Shown here one piece after another: positions 34,050 to 45,100 of a stretch of DNA of 64,000 nucleotides. A program made the position numbers and the translations under genes. How positions within the stretch are numbered: the first letter of the stretch is position 1; each line of letters starts with the position of its first letter. The notes beneath the pieces were generated by a model. That model was not told the DNA's origin and ran no database searches. It saw only the letters and a list, made by a program, of their open reading frames with translations. This stretch comes from Rhyzopertha dominica (Eukaryota > Arthropoda > Insecta > Coleoptera > Bostrichidae): positions 58,732,023 through 58,796,022 of the forward strand of contig QCXZ01000003.1 of the NCBI GenBank assembly GCA_025024175.1. The letters run 5' to 3'.

Positions 34050-34560
34050 AACATGTGTAATACTGAATACCTGTGTACTTGACAAGAGGTTGCAGATCTA
34101 AGTTTAGATGAGGAAACCAACATAAGTTGCCAGACCTTTAAAAATCTAGGAGCTTATATATACCAAAATGGTACATGTTTAAGAAACACAGAAACAAAAA
34201 TAAAACTGGGAAAGCAAACTACAAAAACACTCCGTTGACTGATATGGAACAACACTGTCAGTAAAAACAACAAACGAAGAATCTTCCAAAGCTTATAGTA
34301 CAAAATTATCACTTCATATGGTCAATGACAACAGTCGAATTAGACTATGGGAGAAGTTGCCTTCAAGCCACAAGAAGTGACAGGTTAAAAACCGCAAAAA
34401 TACGGCAACGAATGGTAAAATGTTTAATGGCAAAAGAATTAAAGAATAGTGCACTTCAGTGGTACGGTTATATTCAAAGAAGACAATGGCTAGTGAGGAA
34501 ATTGTGGAGGGAAAAAACTGCAAAATCATGGTGGGAAAGTGCCGAAGAAGAAGAAAATTA
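34050..34560 (+). pseudogene. LINE-type retrotransposon 3' coding relic
   Basis: The translation gives NTEYLCT, then CQTFKNLGAYIYQNGTCLRN and ETKIKLGKQTTKTLR, and finally RSDRLKTAKIRQRM and LQWYGYIQRRQWLVRKLW. In insect endonuclease-RT LINEs this is the stretch after the YADD block: 'TEYLVVGxxxEDLxxDxxxxIxxxxxFKYLGxxIxxxGxxxxEIxxRI', then 'TRxDRVRNExIRxxxxVxxxxxxIxxxxLxWYGHxxRM'. At least two in-frame stops are present before 34320. The last 78 codons are open to 34561 but contain no catalytic block. Confidence 0.8.
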
Positions 34561-35475
34561 ATTATAACTGTATCGGGCAAAACAAAAATCAAGTTCTCCT
34601 TATGGTGTTTATATAACTATTATTTAGTTGCAACGGGCAGCTTTCTGCAAAACGACCAAAATTTTCTGGCTCTTGGATACTCTCGCCCAAACAGAGAAAT
34701 GTAAAGTAGTTTGATAGTTAAGGAAATTCTTCACCAGAATTCATTCGGTGTTGTAAACTTGGTTGAAAATAATGTCAAGGATCTTCGGAAGTTCAAACTT
34801 ACAAATGTCTCAAGTTTCATTGATTAGAATAAGTATAAAAATCCTGGACGTGTAAAAGTAAGAAAAGATAGCTTTAGTGACGCTGAAAGTTGGACAATTC
34901 GCAATGTAGTACAAAAAAACAGGATATCTGTTCAAACCATATATGAACAATTTATAAGCTTTGCAAGGTACACCCACCCCCAACATTGTAATTTTTATGA
35001 ACGTCTGATTGTTAACACATCTCAAATGATACATGAAACCTAACACCTACTTTAGTTTATAATGTGTTTTGAATGACTAATATTTCTCTTTTGTAAATAG
35101 AAGCTCCAAAAGCTAACAAATTTTGTCATTTGTTTCACTAACGACTATTTCCTATTATTAAATTTCTTTTTTAGTTCAATTTAAGTTTTTTTTTTGCTTT
35201 TTTTTCTGAGGGATCTTACTCAAAGGAAGTTGTTTTACTGGGACACTTTTGAACTTAAGCTTTTCTATTGTTGCAGATCTCACCAGATATCTACAGGCAT
35301 TTTGGTTAACATACTACATGTTGAAAAGCAAACAAAAATGAAATACTTATGTAAGAACTACTATAATGGCGAAGCTGCAATTTGAACTTTAATAATGAAA
35401 ATAAAGCAGTTGTCCATCCGTTTTCGTTACTGCAGGTGAAATATTTCAAGGCGTATTTACTACTACAGAGAGGCA
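34561..35475. other. No gene recognised
   Basis: AT-rich sequence; open stretches on both strands near 34810-35640 lack domains. Confidence 0.4.
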
Positions 35476-35479
35476 ACCT

Positions 35480-36310
35480 CTTTGTTTCAAAACCGGCATC
35501 AATTTGCGGTTTTCCACTCTCGTTACTCAGTAAAGTAACGTAAACAAACGCGACGATTTCGTGAAATGAAAAAGGAAGTGGCAAGAATGGTGTTGAAACA
35601 TTTTTGGTAGCTTTCCAATTGCGCGTATTCGTCCGCAAAACATGAATGGATTAATCCCGTGGGGCAAAAAAATTGGGATATCTCGTAAAATACGATTGCG
35701 ACAAGTCGAAATCCGGTTCCACGTTAAAACAAGCGGTCGGGCCTGTTGCAAGAACGAAAAAATTGGCGAGAAATTGGAATTGTTTTACAAATCAGTGTTT
35801 GTTTTAGATCTCATTACGTGTTGTAATGCATGTGACGTAATTAGAATAACGAACTGTCTTGCCCAACGGATCGGGTGTAAAATCGCAGATTACGTATTCG
35901 ATGACCATTTCTGCCGATACATTAAAATTTCCAATTCGAAAGCTGATTCGGCTTTAAGCCCACGGATTATAACGCTCCACGCATCCCCGGCTTCGAATCC
36001 ATAAACTCATGAATATTAATCGAATAAAAAAAAAAGAGGATGTGACCTATCGCGCCGAAAAACAAAAGCAGCGCGTTTATCTGGCAGGACCAGCGCCACT
36101 GACCTTGCGCCTCGCAAGAATGTCAATATCGTATTCAAATTACAGCACGATAGCGCATAATTTCCAATCGGCCATCGTCACAGTCCATTTACAGGAATAA
36201 TAATAAACGTGCCCGAGATAAACTCGGATAATTCCGATTATTTTAATTGTTTCGGTCGTCCCGAAACTAGGGGCGGTCAAGGATGTGTCTCTCGCTACGT
36301 AAGGTAAAGG
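35480..36310. promoter_or_regulatory. Prominent GC-richer island with homeodomain motifs
   Basis: About 830 bp of raised GC, open on both strands for up to 120 codons (35642-36004 plus) but with no domain. Motifs: GGATTAATCC at 35648-35657, a palindromic pair of TAATCC sites of the K50 homeodomain class (Otd/Bicoid type); TGACGTAA at 35833-35840 running into TAATTAG; and ATGAATATTAATCG near 36010. The density is typical of conserved developmental enhancers; function is inferred. Confidence 0.4.
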
Positions 36311-36842
36311 AAAACGTGTAGTGGAAAGCACAGAGGAATAAGATACATGATTGAAATTTTATCCTCGTAGTTAGACCAAAAAAAAGTGATAGGTCTATAA
36401 AAACATTTCCTATATTCTTATTCAACGTGATGACCTAACAAATACAATATGAATTAAACCATATTGGCAAAAAGCCAAACAGACCGAGCAATGAAAATCG
36501 TTTGTATGGAATACCTTTGCAACCTACACCAGCACAAAATTAAATCAAACCTAAATAAATATAATCATGCAACGACCACATAAAATCCTCCCAGACCAAT
36601 AAAAAGCGCATAGTCACCCAAACATGTATTTACAAGTGTATAGTATTCCAATTCTCTTAATATTATAGAGGGTGCAATGTCGTAAAAAGAATAATGATAG
36701 AACTCGAAATACCGTATGATTTTCAGGCGAAACTTTTATTTTATCCTTCCTCTTGTATAGATACATACATCTTCACCGCGATACACCGACCACGATACCG
36801 CCATATCATGTTCACATTCACAATGCAAGGGTCGTTTGCATG
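36311..36842. other. No gene recognised
   Basis: AT-rich sequence up to the left end of the Tigger element. Confidence 0.4.
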
Positions 36843-36844
36843 TA

Positions 36845-38406
36845 CAGTATATCCTCTTTAATCCGGATACACGATAATCTGGACATCTAGTAAGCCGAAC
36901 GCGTAATTCACAATATTTATTTAGAGTGTAGAACAGTGTACGAAAATGTCGAAAAGTGACCTTAGAGAAAGTATTAGATCCATTGCTAATAAATATGGCA
37001 CTGGAAAGTCACGATTTCAGATATAAACAAAATTAGAAAAAAAATATGAGAATTTATTGTATTTTCGGTACAGATAGCAGGAAAAGTGGATATCCAGAAA
37101 TGCAACAAGCACTGTTTACTGTTCTTAAGGAAAGAAATCGTTGAAAGTGTCTAATTAGCATATGTGTCTGGTATCGTTAAAGATGTACACATATATTTTA
37201 AAAATGCACGTAGCTAAAATTTATTGCGCAAGTTAAAAATTGTTATTTTAGGGGCGCCTCTGTCAGGTGAAGTAATATGTGAGAAAGCAAAATACTTTTA
37301 TCGACAATTATTTCGGAATGAAGACTTCAAAGCTATTTCTGGGTGGGTTCAGAAATTTCAAAATAGATTTNGTATAAGACAATTATTTATTTGCGGGAAA
37401 TCGCTTTCTAGTAACGAAGATGCTGTAGAACCATTTAAGGCAAAATTTAAACTAAAAATCAATTATTTTGATCTTAATTTAGATAAAATTTACAATGCGG
37501 ACGAAAGTGGATTATTTTGGATAATGATACCCTACAAAACGTTGGCTCACGGTGGTGAAAAATCTGCACCTGGGCGAAAAATAAGCAAGGAAAAGATAAT
37601 GTTTATGCCTTGTAGTTATAAAATGAAATTACTCTTTTTATTAGAAAGGCAAATAAACCTAGAGCATTTTCAAACTCTGCTATAAAGGCCAAAGGAAAGG
37701 TTGGATGACAAAAGATATTTTTTGTGAATGGTTTCAAATATCTGTCATGTACATGCCCTCGCCTTGTACGCCCTTAATACAACCTATGGATCAGCACGTG
37801 ATACAGACTGTTAAAATTTATTAGCGGAAAAAATTGCTTAAAACCATCGTCGAGTGAAAAACGGATATTCCTACAACACTAAAAAATATTAACTCCAAAG
37901 ATGTCTATTCATTGGACGAAGCTTGGCATCGAGTCAGTAGTGACTTAATAAAAAAAATCATGTAGAAAGTTACTACTACAAACTGAAGGAGAATTTTCTG
38001 ATGACGATGAGGATATACTTTTGTCACTTTTGGCAAAAAAAAACGAAAGGAGTTACAAGCTGAAATACCTGACATAAAAAATTTAAGCAAAAGAATCAGT
38101 GAAGAAGGAATTTCACTGAAGACCTAGATGAATGGGCAACAGGAAGACAAGAACCAGAGATTTTTTTGATAGATAGTAAAATAATAAATGAAATTGGAGT
38201 AGGATCAAATTAAGATGATGGATCTAGCTCCAGTGAATATGAAGAGCATTCTTACGTTGTCAAACACAGTGAAGCGATTTCTTCTTTAAACACCTGAAAA
38301 TAATAGTCCTCCACATCAAGTACTTTGTTGCGCAACCTTTTCGGCACATTTCGGTAATTTGGACACCCACCTACATTTAATTGTCTCGATTAAAGAGGCA
38401 ACACTG
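36845..38406 (+). mobile_element. pogo/Tigger-type DNA transposon, complete ends, dead
   Basis: The ends are inverted: CAGTATATCCTCTTTAATCC at 36845 against CAGTGTTGCCTCTTTAATCG read inward from 38406. TA lies on both sides (36843-36844 and 38407-38408), the duplication used by Tc1/mariner-pogo elements. The element is 1562 bp long and carries one disrupted transposase on plus. The two inner ends are readily alignable, so the copy is only moderately old. Confidence 0.88.
36945..38300 (+). pseudogene. Tigger/jerky-like transposase relic inside the pogo element
   Basis: The N-terminal SIRSIANKYGTGKSR matches the CENP-B/psq helix-turn-helix ('DIAxxYGxGKSTV'). A CENP-B-type second domain follows from about 37224 (GWVQKFQNRF, then IRQLFICGKSLSSNEDAV). 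The catalytic core starts at YNADESGLFW near 37494 (first Asp) and SAPGRKISKEK. Next come GWMTKDIFCEWF and, after a join, PCTPLIQPMDQHVIQTVK with the third Asp. The roughly 60 residues that normally carry the second Asp (LLLDNAxAH) are missing between 37740 and 37755. An acidic C-terminal tail (LDEWATGRQEPEIF, VKHSEAISSL) remains. Frame breaks occur before 37224 and at 37683. Family members bind their own inverted ends; this copy cannot. Confidence 0.85.
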
Positions 38407-38420
38407 TACTTAAATGTTGG

Positions 38421-39235
38421 CGGACCAGAATAAAGTAGTACGCATACAACGCCATCTATTGATTGCGAAGGTACGAAAGTGATGGTGTTGTTTCAGCTGT
38501 CGTTTGCTAGTTAGTGAATGCAGTCAACAATGTCCGCGACAATCCTTAATCCGTCAGTGCGAACAGAGATTGGTTTTTTGTGTGTAAAAAGATCCTCTGC
38601 TGCTCGAATCCACATAAAGTTATGTCTTCTTTAAGGACCAGCTGTAATGAGCGAAGGAAATATTAGACAAGAATGACCGCACTAATGTGCATCATGAAGA
38701 GCGGAGAGCAGGTCCAATAACCAGACCGATGAACTCGTTCAACAAGTGAACCAAAAGCTTCGATTTGATCGACGATTGACAATTAGTGCTGTGGCAGATG
38801 AATTTCCTTTTGGATAACACAAACAGCAAAGCATGTCAAGTTGGATAATTATCGATAAGACGGAGATGGTTTGTTTCCGAACATTGTTACGGACGATGAG
38901 ACGTGGATATCCTACGGAATACTCGAAGCAATCTCCTTAGACAACTCGAAAAATATGCCTACCATTCTTTTGGTTAAATTCACAAAAGTGGAACAACAAA
39001 TACAGCTGCAAGCATTCCAAAAGCGCGGGAATCTGTCGACGGGAACAGACTTCCTCTACGATAATGCTCGTCCCCACACTGCTGCTACAACCAAGGAAAA
39101 AGTTCACAATTTTCATTGGCAACCCAGCTTACAGGCCCAACCTTGCACCTAGGAACTATTTTATCCTTTAAACAGTGGCTTACTGAGCAACTTTTATGTA
39201 AAGGGGTTGAAGAAGCTGGTGTAGTGTTACGAAAA
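38421..39235 (+). pseudogene. mariner transposon relic (copy B)
   Basis: The left end from 38421 aligns with copy A (CGCATACAACGCCATCTATT versus CCCATGCAACGCCATCTACT), and the coding text is of the same subfamily. TDELVQQVNQKLRFDRRLTI and SAVADEFPF (helix-turn-helix linker) are followed, after a deletion, by NIVTDDETWISY (first Asp block, 38878), a second deletion, FLYDNARPHTAATTKEKVHN (second Asp) and, shifted, TILSFKQWLTEQLL of the third block. The text between the first and second Asp is mostly gone, and the third Asp itself is lost. The right inverted end was not found. Confidence 0.85.
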
Positions 39236-41677
39236 GGGAAAATAAAATACATTGTAGAAGCAAAAGTTTTTCTGGCGAATGTTTTTTTAAATGACGAAAC
39301 GGCACTTTACGAATATGCCTCGTGATAAGAATTTGCGCGCTGTTGGCAAGTAAATATCTGAAGCGAATCGATAAGTGGGAAAAATTTATAGCCCAGCCGA
39401 AGAAGAATTACGTACCGGGGGCATCTGGTGCAGATGCAACGGGGTAGTTCTTTTAGCGGAGTTATAAGCACGCCATGCATCAAGTGCATTACGTTGACCG
39501 CAGACTGCAAATGTTCCTCAACTACTTCCATTAAGAGTGCACGTTGCCCGCAAAACGTCGGCCAAAAAAATATTACCCGCTCTAAAAAGGTTCAATATTT
39601 ATTCTTGTGCGCAGAAACGAGGGAGAGTTCTTTTTATTTAAAGAGAAGCTCTTTCAGTACAATGAAACAAGAAATTATGGAATTGTACAAAGACGTGAAG
39701 CATCTCAAAAAGATCGTGTTGATTCTAAAACTGCGACTTAAAAAAACATAACCAGAACATAATGCCCTTTCAATGCACAAGGGGAAAAGTTTATCATAAT
39801 GAAGCCATCTTATTTGAAATGGGATATAAACAACTTTCGAAAATAAACCTAATAAAGCCAAGCATCAAATTTTAGCTTGGTTAACCACGTAAATATCAAT
39901 AAGAACCTTTCGTGTCGGCCCCGAAGCAAAAACGGCGAAGCTTTCTGTTTACATAAATTACGTACCCAGAGAATAAAGTTGTAATTGGGAATGAAGGCAG
40001 AAGAACACAATAAACGTTTATACGACCGAAACAAACAAGTCGACGCAGCGGAGTTTCAAATTCAAACAAACTTCCCAAATAGAAGCAATAGGCGTGAAAG
40101 ACAAGTGGGAGAAGTTTGCTAATATTTTCAATGTGGCCAATAAAACAGGCCGACCGTAGATACGCACCTATATATCGATAGGGGAGGAAGTTTACTAGGC
40201 CGTGGCATTCCGATTGAATATAACTGCATGTTTTTACACTTTGGTGTTCTTACGACCGCATTTGTTGGAATTGTACACAAACTTCTTCAAGAAATATCTT
40301 CGCTAAGGGTAAAGCATGTCTTGCGCAAATGCAAAATCCAATAATTTTAAATGCTAACCTTGAGACTAAAGACAACTCACTAGGGCACAAAGTGTACACG
40401 ACTATGAACATTTATAATGTATCAGTAGAAGATAAAAAAAATCACAGTTGGGGTTTTTTTCTAGATCTGAACAGAGTAAACCAACCATAGCTTCAACAGG
40501 AAATACCTCAAAATAACCAGTGATTTATTTGTATTTGGATTCAATTTTTTGTATCAAGAGGAACGCGCAAAATAATTTTATAATAAATAATACATTTTAC
40601 AGACAATCTAAAATATAAATATACTTCTATTAATGCACAGGGAAACAATCGATTATTCACTACATCATTACCAATAAAAAAATTACCCCGGCTTAAGATT
40701 TGGGTATAATGACGTTAAATTTCGCTGACATCGACAGTGACCATTCGTTGCTGTTTAAGAAATATCAAAAATAAATACAAACTAAGAACGCAACCAAAGC
40801 CTGATTATAGAGAAAAATGTCTGGTGGCTCAGTGGCTGCCTCGTGAATGGACATTTCTATCTTAAATACATATTAGAGGAACTAAAATTCATTATAACAA
40901 AATTGATTGTTTAAAGTAATTTTATTTCACCGGACTCTTCGCAACTTTCCCGCGTAAACAGTGTCTAATTTCATTTCAATGGGCGTAAAACGTGTCCATC
41001 TGTCCATGCCAAAAATTCAACCTAGAAACATTGCAAAGCGACAGTACGATGTATAAACGACTAAGCGATAAACTTTGCACAAGACCTATACAAGACGATA
41101 ATGAAATAGATTAAGTTTGGGAAAAATGCAAATTTAATATGAGAAATTTTTGAAGGAGCGAAAGAAACTGCCAAAAAGAAGAAACACGCGCAACTGCAGG
41201 TGGTCTAGATACGAGCAGGACAAAGTAACTATTGCCAGCTGCGGGGATGAATGCATTAAAAACTATAATGGAGCAAGAAAAGGAATCGCAGAATAATAAG
41301 AAACGACATAATAAGAAAGGAATGTAAGCAATGAAATGTCCGTGTTGATAAGATCAGAACCAGAAGGCTGATAAAAGTAACCACACACCAGAGACCTTAA
41401 AGAACCATTAATTCGGGGACACCACAAAAAAATGGATGGAAAGTTGATTTTCGTCATCAACCGAAGGTTATAATACCCGACCGGAAAAGAGAAAAAGAAA
41501 GAACAGATGTTAAGAAAAACAGGTGGAAGAAGAAGATGAAACGTTCCCGTACAGGAGACGTACATTCTGGCACTGATGAACAAATGGAAAGAAGAATAGT
41601 TTTGAAATATTCAAGATGCATTCCTGAGCTATTAGGCACTAGTTTAGCAGTTTTACAGAAAAAAAATTTGGTCCTAT
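39236..41677. other. No gene recognised
   Basis: A 107-codon plus frame (39428-39751) and 60-106-codon minus frames (39849-40078, 41263-41583) lack domains. A GC-richer patch at 39900-40110 resembles the other islands. The sequence around 41678 is the insertion site of the BEL element. Confidence 0.35.
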
Positions 41678-41682
41678 ATAAG
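41678..41682. repeat. Target-site duplication, left (ATAAG)
   Basis: ATAAG directly before the left LTR is repeated directly after the right LTR at 47838-47842. Five bp is within the 4-6-bp range of BEL/Pao integrases. Confidence 0.93.
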
Positions 41683-41957
41683 TGTTAGCGCCAGACAAAA
41701 TAAAATATTTCAAAGGTGGCCTGCGCGCCATCTCTTATGTGTTGGAAGAACTAGATACGCTGTGCGCCGTGCGGTGGCAGCACATTCGAGCAATCAACAA
41801 TTCGACTAGGACGCCTGTTGCGTCGTGCTTGCTTTTTGCTAATAAAAGAGNTAAAAAGTCAAGTGTAAAAGTGTTTTATTCCACCGTGCCAGCTTGTTTC
41901 TATGTGACAAAGAATCAGCGAGGAAATACAGCCACTGGGACAGAGTTAGCCCCAACA
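41683..41957 (+). repeat. Left LTR of the BEL/Pao element
   Basis: Begins TGTTAGCGCC and ends CCCAACA, with TGTT/AACA inverted ends. AATAAA at 41841-41846 is the likely polyadenylation signal, followed by a GT-rich stretch. No TATA box is evident; BEL promoters are often TATA-less. The only ambiguity is n at 41851. Confidence 0.96.
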
Positions 41958-41959
41958 TT

Positions 41960-41977
41960 TGGTCCTTCGAGCCGGAT
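41960..41977 (+). other. Primer-binding site, tRNA-Tyr
   Basis: TGGTCCTTCGAGCCGGAT starts two bases after the LTR and is the exact complement of the 3' 18 nt of insect tRNA-Tyr as I recall it (ATCCGGCTCGAAGGA plus CCA). Reverse transcription would be primed here. Confidence 0.88.
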
Positions 41978-42196
41978 AGAACGGGCAAGAAGAACGGTGA
42001 CGAGAAAGCGAAGGCCACGAGCATCATCGGGCATCCGAGCAACCAGGGGAGTTGTGCAGGTGCCAGGCCAGGAACGGACGATCAACGAAATCCGTGAGTC
42101 CATTCCAATTTAACTTTTCCTAAGGGTTTACGAATTCGAATACCGGCTTTTGTAGTCAAGCGATTATTTTCTTAAGATTTGCGAGCAAAATAAAAA
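41978..42196 (+). other. Untranslated leader of the BEL element
   Basis: This 219-bp segment between primer site and start codon is presumed to hold packaging signals. The reading frame from the LTR (41682-42113) runs into it only by chance. Confidence 0.7.
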
Positions 42197-45100
42197 ATGT
42201 CGAATTTAGCGCAGCTTAGATTTAAGCGCGGTCAAGCGAAAGCGAGTGTAACGCGAGTGCAGAAATATTTCGATGCGATTGACGCTAGTAACCCTACTGA
42301 AAACGATATAATCCAACTGAAATTACGGTTGACGCGATTAGACCCGATTTTTGCGGAATTTTCGATAGTGCAGGGTGATATCGAGTACGAGATGGAGAAA
42401 GAGAAAGCGAGCGATGACGATATTGAAAAAGAGAGCGAGGAGAGGGAAAGGTTCGAGACGATTTATTTCGATTTAATTGCTAAAATAACTAATGTTATTT
42501 GCAAATTCGAAGCAAAACAAAACGCGATTTTTGAAGCATCAGATAATGCTAGCTCGCATTCTGGTTCTTTAAACCACTCGATAGCATCGTCAAAATTACC
42601 GGCGATGAATTTACCCAGCTTCGACGGAGCGTTAGACAAGTGGCTCGATTATAGAGATATATTTCTTTCTGTCATTGAAAAAGATAAAAATTTAGATGAT
42701 ACTCAGAAAATGTATTATTTGAGATGTTCGTTGCAGGGCGAAGCGGCGGACATCATATCATCGATACCAAAAACGGGTGAAAACTATAGAGTAGCTTGGG
42801 AAACACTAATAGACAGGTATGAAAATAAAGAAATAATTGTTTTTAATTATGTACAAGCTTTATTTGACGCACCAACGTTGAGTAAAGAGTCGCATACCGA
42901 TTTACGTAAGCTGTACGAGGTTTTCAATAAGAATCTTTCGTGTTTGAAAAGCTTAGGTATCGATACAGACGCTTGGGACATTATAATAATCCATTTATTG
43001 TCTTCTAAGTTCGATTACAGAACAAAACGCGATTGGAACGCGACTAAATTCGAGGGCGATTTGCCAACAATGCGCGAAATGAAAAACTTTCTAAAAGAAA
43101 GGTGCGATCAGCTACAAAAAACCGACATGCGAAAAAATCAAAAAATCGATATGAAAGAGAATCCGACCGGGTTCAATACGCGTAATCGTCCGCAGAAAGT
43201 TATAGCCTGTGTAGCTCAAAATACGTCAAATTTATCGTGCTATTTTTGCAAGGGAAAACACACAATTTTTAAATGTGAATGTTTTGCGAAGTTGCCCGTA
43301 AGCGACAGGTGCGATAATATTAAAAAGTTAAAACTATGTTCGAATTGTTTTAATCCAAATCACGGGCTGGAGAATTGCGATAGGCCAGGGTGTCGAAAAT
43401 GCGGAATGAAGCATAACAGTTTACTTCATAAGGAAACAAAGGTTGCTTCTGCCGCGGCCGATGAAAATACAAACACCGCGCGCGAACAAGCCACCAATTG
43501 TGTCTCGGTAGAGCCTGCCGACAAAAACAAAAACACTGTATTGTCGGGCATGGCCGGCGGTTTTGAAACTGGAAATTCGAATGAGAAAATTACCTATACG
43601 ATATTATCAACAGCTATTGTAAACGTACAAGATAAAAACAATAAAACCATCGCGGCACGAGTTTTGTTAGATCCTGGATCGCAAAGCAATATAATGACAG
43701 AAAATCTGTGCGACAAGTTAGGTTTGATTAAAAGGCACGTAAACTACGCTGTCACTGGTGTTGGGCAAGAGCAAGCTACGCCCGCCCAATACAAAGTGGT
43801 AGTAAAAATATCCTCCCGAACTTTTGACTATTCGAAAGAAATAGATTGCTTGGTTTTAGACAAAATAACTAAGCCAATTCCCAGCTTAACCTTTAACCCG
43901 GCTAACCTAAAAATTCCCAAGGGTACGAAATTAGCGGATCCCGATTTTTATGAGAAAAATGAAATCGATATATTAATAAACGCGACCGTTTATTACTCAC
44001 TTTTGAACATGAATCAGCAAAAGCTGAAAAATGGTTTAATTTTGCAAAACACAAAGTTAGGATGGGTTCTGAGCGGCGATATCCTTCTATCAACGCCCGC
44101 CAGACAAGTGCTGTCACACGTTTGTTTAGACACCGATTTGAATAAAGCAATAACAAAATTTTGGGAAGTAGAACAGTGCGATCAAATACAGCGAAAGGAA
44201 CATTTCTGCGAAGAGCATTTTACGCGAACCGTGCATAGGGAAAGCACAGGTCGTTTTGTAGTACAGATACCGTTTAAAAAGGAAATAACGAATTTAGGCG
44301 GTTCGAAAGAAATGGCTTTAACGCGATTCGAAAAATTGGAAAAAAGGTTGTCGAAAAATGAGAGTTTGAAGCGAAAATATTCCGAATTTATGGCCGAGTA
44401 TAAAGCGAATGGTCATATGAAAGAAATCTTGCAAAACCTAGACACTCTCGAGGACAATACCGCATACTACATGCCACACAGGGCGGTAATCAAAGAAGAA
44501 AGCATCACCACGAAATGTAGAGTCGTTTTTGACGGGTCTGCAAAAACGAATAACAACCTATCGCTGAATGATGTGCAACATGTAGGTCCCACGGTACAAA
44601 GCGAACTCCTTGACATCCTCCTGCGTTTCAGACGATTTGCCTTTGTTATGAGCGCGGACATAACCAAAATGTATCGTCAGGTTTTAATAGACCCTAATCA
44701 AACAAAATTTCAGAGAATATTTTGGCGTGAAAATCAGTATGAGGAAATGAGGTGTTTCGAGTTACTAACTGTAACGTATGGGCTTGCGGCCTCTGCATTT
44801 TTGGCGACTCGTTGCTTGCTACAATTAGCGATCGAAAACAAAGAAACATTTCCCGAAGCGAGTCAGGTAATCACGAACAGTTTCTACGTAGATGACCTAT
44901 TAACAGGTCGAGATTCACAAAACGAACTGCTGAAACTACAAACGGAAATTTCTAGTATACTGGCTAGTGCAGGTTTTCCGTTGCACAAATGGCTTTCGAA
45001 TAGCGAGGAACTTCAAAATCTCTTTCAGACAAATGCGAATTTAAATTCAAGCGTTTTAAATATCGGAGAAAACGATCAAAACAAGACTCTAGGTGTTTAT

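Noticed and set aside
35642..36004. 120-codon plus frame in the 35.5-36.3 kb island
   Set aside because: No domain and no plausible exon boundaries; the raised GC removes stops on both strands.
39428..39751. 107-codon plus frame with several cysteines
   Set aside because: Cysteine spacing fits no zinc-finger class, and the region is not otherwise gene-like.
41682..42113. 143-codon frame starting in the left LTR (and 118 codons in the right LTR)
   Set aside because: It is non-coding LTR and leader text that happens to be open; the real start is 42197.
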